Origin: Paenibacillus auburnensis
Lineage (GTDB): Bacteria > Bacillota > Bacilli > Paenibacillales > Paenibacillaceae
Direction: 5' to 3'
DNA: 64,000 nucleotides
Assembly: GCF_927798115.1 (NCBI RefSeq)
Contig: NZ_CAKMMG010000001.1
Coordinates: forward strand, 372,001 to 436,000
The position numbers were made by a program, and so were the translations under genes. The notes beneath the pieces are model-generated. The model was not told the DNA's origin. It saw only the letters and a program-made list of their open reading frames with translations, and searched no databases. The stretch's first letter is position 1. Each line of letters opens with the position of its first letter. Positions 61,407 through 64,000 of the stretch are shown here, piece after piece.

Positions 61407-62570
61407 ATGGGAGCAATTAGTGAAATTTTCAAAAGGAACATCCGCCAATACGGCATGATTATTGCCTTAATCTTTATTTCAGTCTTCTTTCAGATTCTGA
61501 CGGACGGCATTCTGCTCAAGCCGCTTAACGTCACAAACCTTATTTTGCAAAACAGCTATATCCTGGTGCTTGCTATCGGCATGGTGCTGGTTATCATCAC
61601 CGGACATATCGATCTTTCCGTAGGGTCCGTTGCCGCTTTCATCGGGGCACTGTCGGCGATTATGATGGTGGATATGCAGATGAATCCGGTGCTTGCCGTC
61701 ATCCTCTCCCTGCTGATGGGCGCGCTTGTCGGTGCCTGGCAGGGGTTCTGGGTCGCCTATATCAAAATCCCGGCATTTATCGTTACTCTGGCAGGCATGC
61801 TGCTGTTCCGCGGGTTAACGATGATTGTGCTGAACGGGCAGTCGATCGCCCCCTTTCCCAAAGCTTTTCAAAAAATCAGCTCGGGTTTCATCCCGGATTT
61901 CAGCGGTGAAAGCTCACTGAATGTGCTGACGCTGGTCGCAGGCATCATTCTTTCCGTACTGATCGTCTATCAGGAATTCAGAACACGTAAAACCTCCGTG
62001 AAATACGGGTTTGAGCTTCCGCCGGTATGGATCCCCATTGCCAAAGCGGCTGCCTTGGTTATTGTAGTTAATCTGTTCACTTTCGTTCTCGCGCAATATA
62101 ACGGAATTCCGAACATCCTTGTAATTCTGCTGGTGCTGATTGCGATTTACTCCTTTGTCATGAACAACATGACGATGGGCCGTCATATCTATGCACTGGG
62201 CGGGAACGAGAAGGCAGCCAGCCTCTCCGGTGTGAAAACCAAACGGGTGACCTTCTGGGTATTCGTTAACATGGGTGTACTAGCCGCATTGTCCGGCCTG
62301 GTCTTTGCTGCACGCCTTAACTCGGCAACACCGAAGGCGGGAACCAACTTTGAGCTGGATGCCATTGCAGCCTGCTTCATTGGCGGAGCATCGGCTTCTG
62401 GCGGGATCGGAACGGTGGTTGGGGCGATTATCGGCGGTCTGGTTATGGGCGTCATGAATAACGGAATGTCCCTGGTTGGCCTGGGTGTCGACTGGCAGCA
62501 GGGTATCAAAGGACTGGTACTGCTGCTCGCAGTAGGCTTCGATATTTACAACAAGTCAAAGACAGCTTAG
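61407..62570 (+). CDS. monosaccharide ABC transporter permease (MmsB/XylH-like)
   Basis: A 387-residue integral membrane permease with about ten helices, of the RbsC/XylH family. The ATPase-facing loop is GRHIYALGGNEKAASLSGVKTKRV, seen here as HIYALGGNEKAASLSGV; the motif GHIDLSVGSVAAF near the N-terminus and GGASASGGIGTVVGA near the C-terminus are typical. The extra loop of about 40 residues in the middle (around 185-205) is usual for the XylH/MmsB branch. It follows the ATPase after 6 bp and closes the operon, followed by a terminator. Confidence 0.94.
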   Translation: MGAISEIFKRNIRQYGMIIALIFISVFFQILTDGILLKPLNVTNLILQNSYILVLAIGMVLVIITGHIDLSVGSVAAFIGALSAIMMVDMQMNPVLAVILSLLMGALVGAWQGFWVAYIKIPAFIVTLAGMLLFRGLTMIVLNGQSIAPFPKAFQKISSGFIPDFSGESSLNVLTLVAGIILSVLIVYQEFRTRKTSVKYGFELPPVWIPIAKAAALVIVVNLFTFVLAQYNGIPNILVILLVLIAIYSFVMNNMTMGRHIYALGGNEKAASLSGVKTKRVTFWVFVNMGVLAALSGLVFAARLNSATPKAGTNFELDAIAACFIGGASASGGIGTVVGAIIGGLVMGVMNNGMSLVGLGVDWQQGIKGLVLLLAVGFDIYNKSKTA

Positions 62571-62604
62571 ACGCGAAGTTTGATAATAATAGAAAGAATG
62601 TTGA

Positions 62605-62645
62605 GTCGTTTTCCCGGTCTGCCGGGAAAGCGGCTTTTGTTTTTG
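62605..62645 (+). terminator. intrinsic terminator after the sugar importer operon
   Basis: GTCGTTTTCCCGG pairs with CCGGGAAAGCGGC (one mismatch, one wobble) with a TCTG loop and TTTTGTTTTT afterwards. Confidence 0.85.
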
Positions 62646-62772
62646 GATATCCGATGGAACAACTTGTGTTAATTGACGTATATCTTGTAGGATATGGATG
62701 CAGGCACAAATAATTGTCTATGCAATCATGTGAAGCCAACTTTAACCTGATGAACTTTATAGGAGGCCGGAG

Positions 62773-63441
62773 ATGCAGATTATTGCGATGCTGACCATGC
62801 TGATTGACCATATCGGCTATATTTTTTTCCCGGGGGAGCTTGGCTGGAGATATATTGGAAGAATCGCTTTTCCGATTTACTGCTACGCGCTGGTGCAAGG
62901 GCATATACATACTAAATCGAGGCCCCGATATTTGCGGAGGCTGTTCCTGATTGCCTTAATTGCCCAGGTCCCTTATAATTTAGCACTGGACCCCGGCGGC
63001 TGGAATGTTGTATTTACGCTTCTGCTGTCCGCCGTCGTACTGGTCATTCTGGATGAGCTGCCGTCGCTCTGGCTTGGCATTCCGGTTGTGCTGGCGGCCA
63101 TTTTCCTGATGGATTATTTTCCGATTGATTACAATGCCTATGGGCTCTTTCTGGTGCTAATTTTTCGTTATGCACGTTCCTACTGGATGATTGCGGGACA
63201 TTTTTTGCTAAATGGCTTCTATTTATTTTATAGTGGCTGGCTGGTCCAGTTGTTCAGCATTGTTCCTACAATATTCATCGCCTTAACGCCAGGGGTATGG
63301 GGCTTTCTGGAGAAAAAACGACTGCCGCGCTGGGTATGGTGGTCCTTTTATCCGGCTCATCTGGCGGTGCTGGCAGCAGTGAAGATTCTAACTTCCAGAG
63401 AATGGGTAACTATTGAGTGGAGGAGTCTGCTCACTTTTTGA
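62773..63441 (+). CDS. TraX family membrane protein
   Basis: A 222-residue polytopic membrane protein with six to seven helices. The TraX-family start IAMLTMLIDHIGYIFFP (conserved D-H-x-G) and GRIAFPIYCYALVQGH with YLRRLFLIALIAQVPYNL are clear. TraX was named for F-pilin N-acetylation, but chromosomal Firmicute members have no proven role; acyltransfer to surface polymers is a guess from the family's link to acyltransferase 3. The ribosome binding site AGGAGG is ideal. It stands alone. Confidence 0.88.
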   Translation: MQIIAMLTMLIDHIGYIFFPGELGWRYIGRIAFPIYCYALVQGHIHTKSRPRYLRRLFLIALIAQVPYNLALDPGGWNVVFTLLLSAVVLVILDELPSLWLGIPVVLAAIFLMDYFPIDYNAYGLFLVLIFRYARSYWMIAGHFLLNGFYLFYSGWLVQLFSIVPTIFIALTPGVWGFLEKKRLPRWVWWSFYPAHLAVLAAVKILTSREWVTIEWRSLLTF

Positions 63442-63532
63442 ATTTTTTACATAAAGGTACTCGTAAATTCAAGTCCTTCCTCATTTGAGTTGATGGATAG
63501 ATTTAACAAATATTCGTAAAAGGAGTCTTGCT

Positions 63533-64000
63533 ATGAGGAAAATGAAAGCACGAGCAAAGTGGCTGATGCCGGTTCTGGCACTGCTGCTGATTCTGGCAGG
63601 TTGCCAAAGCGTTGGCGGTCTGGATGTCAATAAGGCACTGCTGGGGGGTCTGGATGTTAAGTCGTCGGAATCAAGTACAACCTTTGCTTTAAATGTGGTT
63701 CCGGCAAGCGGAATAACCAGTGAAGATCAGGAAATCATCGATCTTATTAATTCTTTTTCAGTGAATATCGCTCATGTTAAGCTGCAGGATAACGGAAACG
63801 TTTCTGCTGCCGGATCGGTTACGTACAAACAATCCGTTGTACCTTTTACCTTCTTTATGGATAAGGAAGCGGTTGTGTTCACCGCTGAAGGCGCGAAGCA
63901 GCCGTTCTACTTCCCGCTGGAGAGCTATGAAGAATCCATGGGCATTGAAGGATTGGATCAGGCCAAAATCCAGGATATCTCCAAGCTCGTTACAGGGTTT
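63533..64000 (+). CDS. lipoprotein, 5' part (cut by window end)
   Basis: An ORF of 156 codons open to the window edge, with AAAGGAG 7 bp before the ATG. The signal peptide is basic then hydrophobic (PVLALLLILAGC) with a good lipobox, the lipid cysteine at about residue 24. The mature start repeats GGLDV (VGGLDVNKALL, then GGLDVKSS). The following sequence has alternating beta-strand character and mentions of a Val/Phe-rich segment (VVPFTFFMDKEAVVF). I do not recognise the family; it may belong to the surface lipoproteins common in Paenibacillus. No function is proposed. Confidence 0.8.
   Translation, partial: MRKMKARAKWLMPVLALLLILAGCQSVGGLDVNKALLGGLDVKSSESSTTFALNVVPASGITSEDQEIIDLINSFSVNIAHVKLQDNGNVSAAGSVTYKQSVVPFTFFMDKEAVVFTAEGAKQPFYFPLESYEESMGIEGLDQAKIQDISKLVTGF

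Overview
The window looks like chromosomal DNA of a spore-forming Gram-positive bacterium of the Paenibacillus type. The evidence is the moderate GC content, strong GGAGG-type ribosome binding sites with many GTG/TTG starts, sporulation and germination genes (spoVM, a spoVIF-like gene, a gerA-type operon), and the conserved Bacillales order rqcH - Ca-ATPase - yicC - remA - gmk - rpoZ - coaBC - priA - def - fmt - rsmB - rlmN - stp - prkC - rsgA - rpe - spoVM - rpmB - fakA/yloV - degV - recG. I see no rRNA, tRNA, insertion sequence, prophage or CRISPR array.

Layout. 1-1858: the end of a LysR regulator, a GNAT acetyltransferase and a PHP phosphoesterase. 2025-6908: rqcH facing left and a SERCA-type Ca2+ ATPase facing right. 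6985-14238: a block absent from this position in Bacillus subtilis, holding dapF (with a long hairpin that covers its ribosome binding site), a gerKA-gerKC-gerKB germinant receptor operon, a small convergent membrane protein and a yitJ-type methionine synthase/MTHFR. 14277-35261: the conserved housekeeping run, with PP2C/PASTA-kinase signalling, the 26-residue spoVM and L28. 35472-38213: a second SERCA-type ATPase. 38283-39215: an NlpC/P60 cell-wall hydrolase. 39558-42410: an ABC importer of the TrpXYZ-like type. 42586-43574: a GNAT acetyltransferase preceded by an 18-codon leader ORF.

43655-49047 is an L-arabinose regulon: divergent araR, then an FGGY kinase, araD and araA. Three AraR-like operators, a good sigma-A promoter and a cre-like site lie in the araR-kinase gap, and a structured element separates araD from araA. 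49258-54096 holds an SDR oxidoreductase, an MgtC-like protein, an aldose 1-epimerase and an LtaS-type enzyme. 54302-62570 is a complete sugar-sensing and uptake unit: a membrane-anchored sugar-binding protein, a LytS/YesM-type histidine kinase and a YesN-type regulator (the XylFII-LytS-YesN arrangement), followed by a ChvE/MmsA/MmsB-type monosaccharide ABC importer whose promoter has a poor -35 and an almost perfect cre. With the arabinose genes this suggests a pentose/aldose uptake and catabolism region. The window ends with a TraX-family protein and the start of a lipoprotein gene cut by the edge.

The least explained signals are non-coding: the dapF hairpin, the leader ORF with a rare-codon cluster, three copies of a dispersed AGAAACG...CGTTTCTTCTT palindrome, the structured araD-araA spacer, and perfect palindromes upstream of yitJ and at the promoter of the 39.5-kb ABC operon.
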